Source of the DNA: Echria macrotheca
Taxonomy: Eukaryota; Ascomycota; Sordariomycetes; Sordariales; Schizotheciaceae
NCBI GenBank assembly: GCA_030411725.1
Contig: MU839827.1
Location: 2,480,001 to 2,544,000 of the forward strand
Length of the DNA: 64,000 nt
Direction of reading: 5' to 3'
This document shows, piece after piece, positions 44,236-55,047 of the stretch. The notes under the pieces were generated by a model. The model was not told the origin of the DNA, ran no database searches, and saw only the letters and a program-made list of their open reading frames with translations. The translations under genes were made by a program, and so were the position numbers. The number at the start of each line of letters is the position of its first letter. Position 1 is the stretch's first letter.

Positions 44236-46153
44236 TCAGATCTCCTCCCACTCATCCGCCGTCTTGTAGTCGTCATCCCTTGCCTCCTTGACCCCCTTTC
44301 CTTCCTCAGCTTGCCCCTCGACTGCCTTACCCGTCAGCCCGAGGAAAAAGCTGGCAAGTCCCCATGCTCCAGGATCGGGCACCTGCTCAAATCCCGACCC
44401 GCCGACATACACCGTCCGTCCTAGCCTCGCCTTCATACCCTTGGTGTGGGCTGCCGCCTCTTGAGCCGCCTTTGCTGCCTCGCCCGTGTCGCCCGTCTTC
44501 TCCAGCACCTCGATGAACGGATATAGCGCATCGATGAGCGTGCGATCTCCCGGCCGAGCCGGCGTGTACCGCGACAGGGCCTCACAGCTCTGCTTGAGAG
44601 CTGTCGCCCAAGCCTTAGCGTCAGCTTCCCCGGAAGGCAGTGACTTGAGTGCGGCCACAAGGGACCTCAGGAAGATGGCGTATATAGCCCCCGATGTTCC
44701 GTCCATGTTCTGCTCCACCACCGGCACGATGCTGGCGACGTCCACAACAGCATCGCCAGTGAGAGGCTTCGAATTGATGTGCTCCATGATGGCTACCACT
44801 TGTTAGTCTCGATACCAACAGATAAGGAGGAGGCTTACCCTCAGCGCCACGCTTCAGCCCGATCCCACAGTCACCATCGCCGACTACAGTATCAAAGCGC
44901 GTAACCTCCTTCTCAACGGCAACAACTCGTTCCAGACCTTGTAGAAGCGCCTTCTGCGCTGCTCCGGCGTCCATAACCAAGCCACTCGGACGAACGTTGT
45001 CCTCGATGGTGGGGTCCTGGTCCCTCGTCGATGTGTTCCTATCCTCCCACGACAGTTTCGAAATAGGAGCCGTCCAACCCGTAGCCTCGCAGGGATCATC
45101 GAGGAGGTCAACCATGCTCGGCCCGCCAATGTCCGTATTCACCACATTGAGCAGCGAGATGCTGAACCCGAGCCCGTTGAGGCTCGTCATGTAGGTGCCG
45201 CTGAGGACACGGACCGGCCGAATCCCCCACGTCTCCTGGAGCTGCTTCACCACCTCGGCCAGAATACCGCCCATCTCCAACACGCTGACGCCGCCCAGGT
45301 TGTTCAGCAGCAACACCACCTCGTTCGAGTTGACCGTAAGGAACGCGCGGTCTGCGTCCTTCGGGTCCAGCATCTGCGCCAGCATCCGCCCGACCAGCTC
45401 CGGCAGCGCAATCACCTCGCGGCTCGACCCAGCTTCGTTGTGGATGCCCATGCCGATCTCCACCTGCCCGTCCTTCAGATACTCGGCCGACTGCGTATCC
45501 GGCTTCGACCGTCCGGGGACGTGGACATGCTCCAAACTCGCCCCGACACTGACCAGGTTCTGCGCCACCAACCGCGCAACCCGAGCCACCTCCCGCAGGC
45601 CGTACCCCCGCGCCGCCAGGGCGCCGCTGATCTTGTGCACGAGGACCGTCCCCGCAATCCCGCGCCGGCCCACCCTCCCCGCCTTGGCCCTTCCGACGCC
45701 GACATCGTCGCCGACAACCACCATCTCGACATTCACCTCGGCCGCGCGGGCCTTCTCCAGCGCCAGACCGAAATTGAGCACGTCGCCCGTGTAGTTCATC
45801 ACCGCAACCAGCACCCCCTTTTCGCCACCCGAGGCAGAGGTAGTAGGCTCGTTATTGTCCACGCGCGCCATGATGGCCGCCCGGACCTGCTCGGCGCTGG
45901 GCGAGGCGAAGATGGTCCCCGCCACGGCGGCGCTGAGCAGGCCCGGCCCGACCATGGCCGCGAACGACGGTTCGTGGCCGGACCCCCCGCCCGAGATGAT
46001 TGAGACTTTCTGGCCATCGTAGCGGTGTGATGGCCGGCGGTAGACGATCTTGTTGATTGGGTCGAGGGCTACCAGCGGGTTGGTCAGCGTCACGGCGTGC
46101 AGGGCCGAGTTGACGAGCGCCGTTGGGTCGTTGATGAAGTGTTTTGATGACAT
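44236..46153 (-). CDS. DAK1: Dihydroxyacetone kinase
   Basis: Two exons: 44839-46153 and 44236-44792; 623 aa. ATP-dependent, single-chain DhaK-DhaL enzyme that phosphorylates dihydroxyacetone (and glyceraldehyde) to the triose phosphate. The DhaK domain (~1-340) has GGGSGHEPSFAAMVG, the base-binding His in SGHE, and GMGIHNEAGSSR, where the His forms the covalent hemiaminal with the substrate. The C-terminal DhaL domain (~400-623) carries VVGDGDCGIGLKRGAE with the Mg-binding aspartates, then MDGTSGAIYAIF and GGSGFEQVPDPGAWG. The intron falls between RGAE and AIMEHI, just after the Mg loop. Role: glycerol/DHA use and DHA detoxification in the cytosol. Normal length for fungal Dak1. Confidence 0.95.
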
Positions 46154-47115
46154 TTCGTCTTTTCTGTTTCTGTCCCTTGGAAGTGAAGCGAGTGGTGAGT
46201 GAAAACTCGGGAGTGTTATGTGTAAATCGTTCGCGGGTTGGTGTGAGCGTGTAAGTGGTGTGATGCCTTATGCAACCTCACCCCTCTTCATGTGCTACCG
46301 GCAGCGGTGATGCAGCAGGCTGGAAGCGCCGTTGAGAATAGGCACGAGAAGAAGGTATTTGTCTCGATTAATCGTAGATAAATCGTCTTTGGAATGACGA
46401 AGTGGAATCCTTGATTGGGCTGGAAGGGACGGGAATATCCAAGTCTTCCTGTCCACGCCGGTTTCGAAGTTGAAGTTCCGGAAGATACGCCCCGCATCTA
46501 GTAACAGGATAAGAGGACTCTGTTACACGCAGCGGAATCCGGCAGCCTGATGATGGCGGTAGGTATCCTATCTTTCTGGCCAAGTGCAATCGGGAGACGT
46601 TGTCCGGTGTTGGGAGGCGGCAATCGCACCGACAAAGGTGGGGTTGATAATTCAAAGTACTTCCAAGTTGACCTATGGACCTCAACTTTACTCCCGAAGC
46701 GGGGAAGATGAATCGAGATCGGGAAAAACTGCATCTTGGTCCCTCCTAACTCGCCCGGGGCGACATACGTGTAGAAGGCTTGTGATACCCTCCCGTTACT
46801 TTGACGCCGATATGAACTCGAGTCGCGTACTGCGGCTAAACAGGCTTTGGTATTTTCGAGGTAAAAAGGGGCAGAGATACCATGTCCCGAACTGACAAAC
46901 AAGAACTGGTGACAAAATCGCCAGATGCTCCATGATTCATCAAGAAATAATCGCTATATACAGTCCCCATATCCTCCCTGTCCCAGGCCAGCTGCTGCTG
47001 AAACCACCGATAAATGTCCCATGATGACTGTCCAATAACGCCAGACCGGATGCTACGCCGTACCCATACCCAAACGTATCCTCCCAGGAAATGACCCTAA
47101 AATGCCAAAACATGC
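46154..47115. other. Intergenic, DAK1 promoter and GH76 3' flank
   Basis: No gene supported. A 134-codon frame on the minus strand (46498-46902) has no recognisable feature. Confidence 0.5.
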
Positions 47116-48550
47116 CTAGAACATGACAAAAACACTCCCCCCTATCACACCAAACGCTATCGCCGTCGTAACAAAACCCGCAGCCACCTTCTCGCCGAGC
47201 GTTATCTCTGGAAGGCTCCCTATCGACGGCTGGTTAAGCCCAGCGTTCGGATTTCCCTGAGAGGTGCCTCCCGTGTCGGCCGTCACCGGTGACGCTACCT
47301 TGCTGACGAGCGTGTACATGACCGCGGAGAGCGCGTTCATCTGCTCGCCCACGCCCACCAGCCCGTCGAAAGGGGCCGTCCACTTAAACCCGCACGCCGT
47401 GCCCGGAATACCCTTGAACATCGGCTGTCCCGTGGAAGGCGCGGTCGGCGAGCCGCTACATGCCCGAGCAGCGGCCGTGGCGCTCGACTCGAGCAAGGGG
47501 CGGATCGTGTCGAATGTGTAGGGCGCCATCTGTGTCGTCCCGGCCATCCATCGGGTCAGGTAACCCTTGAAGCTCTGCTGGTCGATATCGCAGAAGCCGG
47601 GATCCTCGCAGAATTGCTCAACCATGATGCCGTTCTTGTAGAATAGCTTCACGGTAGAGTCGAGGATTCCGTCGATCCGCTGCTTCCAGACCGAGCTGGC
47701 CTTGGTTATGTTGTACATGACGGCCGCTCCGTGCAGGAAAATTCCGTGGTTGTAGCTCCACTGGATTTGGTCCGTTTCTCTGCAGTTGTTTCCTTCCTTG
47801 ATGGTGACTCCATCGTAAATATCGAACCCAGGCGTGATCAGCCCAACGGTTTGTTCCCACTCGAAAATCTTGGCAGCCCAGTCCGCATACGTCTGGTTCC
47901 CGGTAAATCGGGCAAGTCGTGCCGCCAGGTTGAAGAAACAACCGTTCGAAATCGAGTTCTTATAGTTGAAACCGTTGTTGAACGTGAAAATCTGCCACCT
48001 CAGCCCGCCCCCGCAGGTTTCTTCATCCCAGCGAGTGGCCCATTGGTTGAAAACAGCTTGCGCCAGAGCCAGCCACTGTGCCTGGTCCTTCGGGGGGTCC
48101 GGGAACTTGTTCTCCGCCGCTGACATGGCTGCTAGTGCCCAAAAGCCTTGATCATCGTTCCCGAGTGTCCGGGTTTGGTTTGGTGGCATAAAGTCGCGGG
48201 TGTTGCTTGCTTGGTGAAGCATAGCCTGTGTCGTCGCCTCGTTATAACTCGGGTCCCCAGTGAGGAACCAATAGTCGATCATCGTCCCGAACATCGCACC
48301 TGTCTCCCACCAGAAGTATGGATCGGGAAGATTCCCTGGTGTGTCGCCTGTGTTGTTGCCCGTGTAGAATTTCAGAAGTCCAAATGCTATTGTGCTAGCA
48401 GCAGACTTCACCGAGGCTGGCTCGCGGTTAGCTAGCTGTGACAGAGGGATGGACAGACCACCTACCTTCATTGCCCAGAGTCAACTCCACAGCGGCCACC
48501 GATTGTCCCAGAAGGGACACAAGCCCTGTGAATGGAACTAACCACCTCAT
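47116..48550 (-). CDS. GH76 mannan endo-1,6-alpha-mannosidase, Dcw1/Dfg5 type, GPI-anchored
   Basis: Two exons: 48466-48550 and 47116-48416; 461 aa. Exon 1 encodes the signal peptide (MRWLVPFTGLVSLLGQSVAA) and a few mature residues. The GH76 (alpha6/alpha6) fold shows YFWWETGAMFGTMIDYW, the catalytic pair in TLGNDDQGFWALAAMSAAE, WATRWDEETCGGGLRWQ, and YNHGIFLHGAAVM. The C-terminus has a polar spacer and hydrophobic tail (VAAGFVTTAIAFGVIGGSVF) for GPI attachment. Dcw1/Dfg5-type enzymes act at the cell surface, cutting the GPI-anchor mannose chain and transferring GPI proteins to wall beta-glucan. A transposon sits about 880 bp upstream of the start, so its promoter may be altered. The upstream in-frame ATG (29 codons earlier) gives no better signal peptide. 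Confidence 0.93.
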
Positions 48551-49429
48551 GTTGCAGCACGTCGTCCGATGTCTCGTGGCCGATGGGCCGAATGGCCGAT
48601 TAACAAGGTACGGGCTGGAAAGACAACAGCCCACTAGTACGACGTCTTCGAGGTCGTCGAGATGGATGCCTGATGAAGCCGAACCCCGCCACGGTTCACC
48701 GCCGAAAAAAGGTTCAAAAATAGACTGTCTCCAGGACTACAGGAAATGTTGGTGGAACTGCGAACGAACGACTCAACCAGGAGCAGGAGCAGAAGAAGGT
48801 AAAGAAGAAAGCAAAAGAATGGAAGCCGTCAAGGCGGTAACGTAACAATCAACAATAGTAAGCTCAGCTCATCGAGAAAGGGATTCGAGGTGTCATTCAT
48901 GCATACACGAATCCACGCCGTAAGAAGCTCGGCTTCCAGTCCCCCAGGCCAGTGGAGAAGGGTCCAGAAAAGAGAAGAATAGAAAGAAAGGCTTCGTAGG
49001 AGAAAGCTTGTAGAGAGCGAGAAAAACAGATGAAACAAAACTCTTTGTTGGCCCAGGAAAATAGACCAACATGACCCAGGCGGCAGGAGGTTTCTCCCAC
49101 ACAGGGGAAGCCGGTAGTCAGCATGCCTCCATAGTCACGTCAAGGGCCGCAGGGAACTGCAATCTCCCCGCAGAGGCCCATTGTCGCGGGACGTCACGCA
49201 GCCGGAGCAGAGGGCAGAGAAAAGCTTTGCCTGTGTTGCGGGAAGCGACGCCCAGACGAAGGGGATGAAACACGAAGAGTTGGAGGCTGTGCAGCACCCC
49301 CTGTCGCCGCCAAAACGAGTCCTGGTTGTCCCTGCGTTGAGATGGCGGGGTACGTCACTGCCCCTCTTCGACAAACTTCACTGCAAGGAAGATCCTTTTA
49401 TCTGAAGCTGCTACCTTTGCCCTGGATTT
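48551..49429. promoter_or_regulatory. GH76 promoter region up to the transposon
   Basis: 879 bp on the 5' side of the GH76 gene (minus strand). No gene is seen; purine-rich tracts (GAAGAAAG) near 48780-48830 probably lie in the transcribed leader. Confidence 0.45.
49422..49429. repeat. Left target-site duplication of the hAT-like element
   Basis: CTGGATTT, repeated exactly at 50064-50071 immediately after the element's right end. Eight base pairs is the hallmark of hAT-superfamily insertion. Confidence 0.88.
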
Positions 49430-50063
49430 CAAGCCCACTAATCTGACTGTGACTGCGGGACTTGTTCTGACTGTGGTCCACCCTCCTAAGCCCGACTGGG
49501 TAAGGTCAGTCGGGGCAAGCCACAGGTAAATTGTTAGCAGTCAGCCCAGCCACATGGAAAAACGAGGGGGGAAGAACTCGATCACTTGCACAAGCAACAA
49601 GCACAAAGCACACGTGACCGAAAAAAAAATCCAAGGCGTGCAATCGTGAGGAACGCAGTCCTCGCTGTAAAGGAGCCGTTTCCAAGGGTTGCAGTTGATA
49701 TAGAAACGAGCTTGAGAAAAGGGTTCTCATTTTTGGCGATAGCTTCAGCCTTACCCAGCAGGTGTCCCTTCCAGGAGCGTCACCCTAACTCTAATGAAAA
49801 AACTCCCCCACTTGCAGCCACTGCGAGAAACGACACCCTTTCTATCAAACGACGAGTGATGGTTTTATCGGGCATGTGTACGTGCTGGCTTCCCTGGCTG
49901 ATATATCGCTTGAGTGATGATTCGGGCGTTGCGATGCCATGTGCAAGGCAGTTTGGCTGTGGCTTGTCATTTTGCGGCCCGCTTCGACTCTGCCGTTTTA
50001 GGTTTAAGTAGGTGGGTCACAGTCAGAACAAGTCCCGCAGTCACAGTCAGATTAGTGGGCTTG
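49430..50063. mobile_element. Nonautonomous hAT-like transposon (MITE), 634 bp
   Basis: The element begins CAAGCCCACTAATCTGAC and ends with the reverse complement, GTCAGATTAGTGGGCTTG. Terminal inverted repeats are 53 bp (49430-49482 and 50011-50063), with only two mismatches (GGTCC against GACCC). Flanking 8-bp direct repeats CTGGATTT complete the picture. Inside the TIRs there are weaker inverted matches (CAAGCCACAG at 49516-49525, its complement at 49957-49966), as expected of subterminal repeats. No open frame longer than about 140 codons and no transposase motif is present, so it cannot move alone. hAT elements typically have CA...TG ends and 8-bp duplications. It lies in the GH76 promoter region, beyond the 3' flank of VPS75. 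Confidence 0.88.
50011..50063. repeat. Right terminal inverted repeat of the hAT-like element
   Basis: 53 bp, inverted match to 49430-49482 with two mismatches (51/53). Confidence 0.92.
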
Positions 50064-50071
50064 CTGGATTT
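50064..50071. repeat. Right target-site duplication of the hAT-like element
   Basis: CTGGATTT, identical to 49422-49429. Confidence 0.88.
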
Positions 50072-50583
50072 ATCCAAGGGCGACTGCGCATTCACGATTG
50101 TGGCGGACCTCGCTCTGCAGACTAGTTGATAGTTGGTAAAATCGCTGAACGCCCTGGACGTAGTCTAGACGGAAGCGAGCTTGCAACCAGAAAGACTCAC
50201 CATGGGCTTCTCACCCGAACAAGAATGCAGCTTGGGTACTGTCATCTCATCCGCCACCATCCCATATTGAAAATCAGCTCAACTTTCGATCACGGTACAT
50301 GACAGCATAATCCTGGCTACTGTACAATACGTCGTGGAGAGGGCGATGCTTTGGAACTTGAAACAAAGCTTAACGGACGGGATGGTATGCGCGAAAAGAG
50401 GCTCAAACGTTTCGGCTTGCCTTATTAAATAGCCAGCTATATCCTATAAACCGGCTTCTGGCGTGACCAAGAACATGAGCGTGCATCTTGCATTCAGAAC
50501 GCCCCATCCGATACTCCATACACCAAGCGGCAAACCAAGCTAAGTATGTGAACGGCGGCAGCAAGGGATCCTGTAGTAGCTCG
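50072..50583. other. Intergenic, VPS75 3' flank
   Basis: 512 bp without a supported gene between the transposon and the VPS75 stop codon. Confidence 0.5.
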
Positions 50584-51661
50584 TTATGCCTTCCGCTTCT
50601 TAGACGGTCTCTCGGCCTCATCATCGGACAAACCCTCATCTGCGAGTGAGGATCCAGACGATTGGTTGGATTCGAAGTCAACGTCGCTCATCTCGTCTTC
50701 CTCCTGGGCCTGGGCTGTCGGACCGTTAGAGCTGCACGAAACGCTCAGCATGGGCATGGACTTACTAAAGTATTTGATCGCACCTGGCCAGAGATCGTCC
50801 GCAATAGCCATCGCTACCTGGGCGCCGTAAGGGAAGATCTCTAGGTCGACATCCTCCTCCTCATCTTCCTCCTCCTCTTCCCTGGCTGGCGATTCAACAT
50901 CCTCGCCGTTTTTGCGACGATGGCGCCGATCTTTTTGCTCTTGGACAGCTGTCCTGCTCTCCTCAGCCGTGACAGGGTCACCTCGGAAACCGAACCAAGC
51001 AAAGAAGCTCACTCCACCAAGCCCGATGCTATCGATCTTCTCCTCAAGCGCCTTTTGTGTGGCTGTAAGATCCTTGCGCTTTTTCTTGGTCTGAATGGTG
51101 CCCTGAGCCTGGTCCTCGTCCCAAACGGCTTTGGCGAGGCTCAGAAGACCCTCGGTCAAGTCCTTCCCCTCCTTCCATTTGATGTTCACCGGCTCGCTGA
51201 CCAGGCCGGAAGAGCCATTCTTCGAGTGCCGATACCAAAACTTCTTCTCGAGGACCCGGTCCTCAAAAAAGTCATTCTCGGCGAACTCCCATCGAATAGC
51301 AACGCTCCGCGGATCGCCCTGAGCGCCACCCTCGACCTCAAAGTGCGAAACCGACAGTGAGGTGAGCGAGGAGAGTAACACGGCCGAATCCGATGGCTGG
51401 ATCCACTCATCGATGTCCGAGGGCGCCTGCTCGATCACCAAGTTCCAGAATCCGGGGATTTGGGAAACGAGCTCCCGTCGCTTCTCATACAGCGGCTCAG
51501 TGAGCCGCACCTGCTGTCTGACTGGTCAAATGTCAATAAGGCGAAGGTAGATTCTGAGAAAAGCAGCACTCACTAATTTCGGTTTCGACATCGTCGAAAT
51601 CATGCTCCAGATCGGATAATTGCTGGTAAGTGACACCAGTTCCATCTAACTTGGCGGCCAT
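50584..51661 (-). CDS. VPS75: NAP-family histone chaperone Vps75
   Basis: Two exons: 51574-51661 and 50584-51521; 341 aa. The joined N-terminal helix reads LSDLEHDFDDVETEIIRQQVRLTEPLYEKRRELVSQIPGFW, the dimerisation helix and start of the NAP earmuff; the domain continues to DDLWPGAIKYFSKS, followed by a short acidic/Ser tail with a nuclear-localisation end (RPSKKRKA). The insertion EEEEEDEEEDVDLEIFP is an acidic loop in the earmuff. Vps75 binds H3-H4 and stimulates the Rtt109 acetyltransferase for H3K9/K27 acetylation in the nucleus. An in-frame ATG at 51739 lies 26 codons upstream; the family begins near the one chosen (MAAKLDGTGVTYQQLSDLE). Confidence 0.9.
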
Positions 51662-53110
51662 GGTCAAAATAGAATGGGTGAATGGATACGTAGAAAGACT
51701 GTAGAGGAGAAAATATGAGCAAGTTGCGGTCTCTTGCACTTGTATTTTTTTTTAGTTGTTAGCTCGGTGGTGTGAAAGCAAACGCCGAGAAGTTACACCC
51801 AAGTGGGACCTCCCGTCGTGGTGGGCCTTTACCGAGAAACCAGCCTCTTGGCGCCCGTTCCTGAACACTTTGTGGGGACTTCTGGGGCTGAAATTTTGAA
51901 TTTCGATGCTCAACTTTCAGGTAATTACGGGCGTCTGGAGGTCAAGTGTGGCTATCGTCGGTAGCTTCAGACCTCAGTATTTATAGTGGGATGCACAGGG
52001 AGAGAACGTCATTGTATTTTGCAAGTCTAATCTATGTCCAGGGCGATCTCAGTATCTACTCAATCGCAGAAAATACCAGGCCTTTCAACAACCTGTACTC
52101 CTTATAGCAGAAGCACCTCGTGCACCCCGCGCCAATTCGGCGGCGTAGGTGTGCGGTGAAGTAGGGAGTACGTATCCGGCCGGCCGGCGAGCTGATCATC
52201 AAATAGTTAGCGTACAGTGACCCCCGTGCTCGTGGTCGCGACTGCTTCGAAAATCTTATAAAATCCCGCTCCCCTCGTCCAAGCCTTGAGAACAACTTCA
52301 GTCTTCTCTCCGAAGCACACATACATATCGCCGTTTGCACGCCGCCCGGCGCCTGGGCCGCCTTCGCGAAAGTCGATCTCTCCAAGACATGGACAAGCAT
52401 GTCCTTCTCTGCCAGCTCCGCTGCGCAAGACCACTGTCTCCGCTATCGGGCTCGTTGCGGGCTCTCGGCCGCTTTATCAGCAGGCGCCTCTCAGCGATCA
52501 CCCGCAGCTTCCTTTTTCTCGATCTCTGTTCCTAAAATTGCCGATGGTTGCTGGCCGTCTCCTTATCTCCCCTGGCCAAAATGCCAACAATGCGACCGAG
52601 AAGCCCGAAGTCGGGCTGCTGGCTTTCTGGCTTGCCCTGGAGTGCTCGCCTTCTCCGCCATCACTAGCGGAAATCTCGATGCTTTGTCCAGTCGGGCCCT
52701 GAATTGACCATTCTGTGACTAAAACTTCAAGCTCCAGCACCACATGACTAGTGTCGTACATCCGGACTTTCGCCTCCCTCGCATCCGCTAGCTTTGGCTG
52801 TCATCCGGCGGCTGCAAGGTTTGAATTATTTTTGATAATCTGTGCCAGGGCGGTCGTCATCCCAAGACGAGCATATGCAGTGTCGAGGTGAAGTCACCCG
52901 AAGAGAGAAGGTTTACGTGAGGCCGGGAACTCCCGTCCATCAACAATACGGATTATAAGAACAGTCAATTACGGATTTGTCTACCTCACCAACAGATTCA
53001 CAGCGCTTTCCGCTTCGACTTTGACACAAGACGAGTCGACGAACGCGGCTGCCGATCTCCCTCTACCTCTTTATATCAGTCGTCGAGCCGGCCGGCATTA
53101 CGAGGGAAAC
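51662..53110. promoter_or_regulatory. Divergent intergenic region, VPS75 / asparaginase
   Basis: 1.45 kb. Overlapping open frames at 52286-52707 in all three plus-strand frames have no recognisable protein and no clear intron. The frame of the asparaginase stays open upstream of 53111 but without an ATG, so a further 5' exon is possible. Confidence 0.5.
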
Positions 53111-55047
53111 ATGGGACAAGTCACCTTCGTGGAACGGGAGAATCCCGAATCCCACTACCCCGAATCAAGAGTCCTGATAATCATGACGGGAGGCACCATT
53201 TGCATGCAGCCCTCGGCGGATGGCCTCGTGCCTATGACGGGCTTCCTGGAAAACGCCATGGCTCATCGACCTTCATTCAACGACTGCTCCGACTCGCCTG
53301 TCAAGATCCCGGAGGTCAAAATCCCGGCCTACAAGAACGGCACGAAGCTGCTCCTCGACAGCCTGAGAACTCCTCCGAGTGTGTACTCGCGGCATGTACG
53401 GTACGGGATTCTGGAATTTGAGCCGCTGCTCGACTCGAGCTCCATCTCTTCCATGGGCTGGACAGAGATAGCGCTCACCATCAAGGAGAATTACAAACTC
53501 TTTGATGGCTTTGTCGTGCTTCACGGAACCGACTCGCTCGCCTACACGGCCTCGGCTCTGTCATTCATGATGTCTGATCTCGGCAAGCCGGTTATCCTGA
53601 CAGGCTCGCAGGCATCGATCTTCGCCCTGCAATCCGATGCTGTCGACAACTTACTGGGCTCTCTCATCATTGCCGGAACTTTCCGAATCCCAGAAGTTTG
53701 CCTCTTCTTCCATCATACGCTCTTCCGCGGGAATCGAACGACCAAAGTGTCTGCATCTTCCTTCGAGGCGTTTGACAGTCCGAACTGCGATCCTCTGGCC
53801 AAGGTTACAAGCTTGGGGGTAGACGTCAACTGGGCTCTGATACGAAGACCGACCGAGATTGCGGAATTTCAGGTTACAAAGTACCTTGACACAGCACATG
53901 TGGCATGCTTGCGAATTTTTCCGGGTATCAAGCCAGAGATGGTGGATTCGGTGCTTAGGGTACCCAACCTTCGCGGTCTGATCCTTGAGACCTTCGGCAT
54001 GGGCAACGCTCCTGGTGGTGTGGACGGTAGTCTGACCAAGGTGATCAAGGAAGCGGTAGACCGAGGCACGATTGTTGTCAACGTCAGCCAATGCACGAAC
54101 GGGTTTGTGTCGCCGCTCTACGCGCCTGGGACCGCACTAGGCCGAGCCGGTGTTGTCTTTGGTCATGACTTGACAACAGAGGCAGCTTTGACCAAGTTAT
54201 CCTACCTCTTAGCGCTTCCAGGCTTGGAGTACTCGGAGATTACCAAGCGCATGGCTCATTCTATGCGCGGCGAGATGACGGAGATGACCTTGCCGGCCTT
54301 CACTCATCCCGCTGGCAGCATAGACTCGGCCATGGCGCGTCTGACCTCGGCAGGTGTGTTCAATTTCTTAATTCGTTGGAGTGTGTGATGTCGACGCTGC
54401 GCTGAGTTTTCTTCAGTTCTACCTGATTCTGGGTCTCGTGTAGTGGCTACGAGCCGCATGCCTAGATCATGTATAGACCAATTTGGCAGAATGTCTTTTT
54501 TTTCTTTCTCATTCGCTTGTATTCCACGAGTCCTACATGAGTCTATCCCAGCAAAGGAATCGGGTTTACAGACACTAAATACCATGTCTTTGCTACAGAG
54601 TCCGCCTTTACCGCTCTCGGATACGCAATCCGCAACGGTGACGTCCGAACAGTCAACGAGATTCTCGAGGGAGACGAGTTCAACTACCAGTTGCTCAAGA
54701 GAGCTGATTATGCTGGCAATACAGCTGTCCACCTCGCTGCAGTTGGCCCTCGACCGGAAATCATGCGGGATATCCTGGTTCGCGGGGCCAGTGTTCACGC
54801 TAGAAACCTTGCCAACAATACACCCCTATATCTCGCAGAAAAGATGGGCAACGACGAGTGTGTCAGGTTGTTAAAGGAAGCCGGTGCACACCTTTGGGAG
54901 GCAGAGTCGTCAGCGAAGACGTCCGAGGCAGGAGAGGGGGGTTTTGTCGAAGTTGAAAATGAGGAGTGTGAAGCTCCCGCTGTGGGACCGGAAGACACTG
55001 GGGCGAGCGGATCAGAAAAGGCAGGACTGGCTGCTTCGGAGGTATGA
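53111..55047 (+). CDS. L-asparaginase with C-terminal ankyrin repeats
   Basis: Two exons, 53111-54353 and 54599-55047; 563 aa. Asparaginase domain (~1-400): first catalytic Thr in IIMTGGTICMQ, second in LHGTDSLAYTASAL, then SLIIAGTFRIPEVCLFF and RTTKVSASSFEAFDSPN, as in cytosolic type I enzymes and 60-kDa lysophospholipase/asparaginase. After a 245-nt intron comes ALGYAIRNGDVRTVNEIL, then two ankyrin units (DYAGNTAVHLAAVG..., NLANNTPLYLAEKMGNDECVRLLKEAGA) and an acidic tail. The enzyme hydrolyses asparagine to aspartate and ammonia; fused ankyrin repeats occur in eukaryotic ASPG. The first ATG is internal to a longer open stretch, so the N-terminus may be incomplete. Start, domain order and junction (SA|ESAFTAL) are read from sequence; substrate is inferred. 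Confidence 0.9.

Noticed and set aside
46498..46902. 134-codon minus-strand frame between DAK1 and GH76
   Set aside because: No motif, no intron logic, no family; expected by chance in this G+C content.
52286..52707. Overlapping 100-138-codon frames upstream of the asparaginase
   Set aside because: All three plus-strand frames are open, no ATG in the longest one, no convincing intron signals and no recognisable protein.
53021..53110. N-terminal extension of the asparaginase from TTG 53021
   Set aside because: TTG is not a normal nuclear start, and the first in-frame ATG is 53111. The open stretch may instead belong to an unseen 5' exon.
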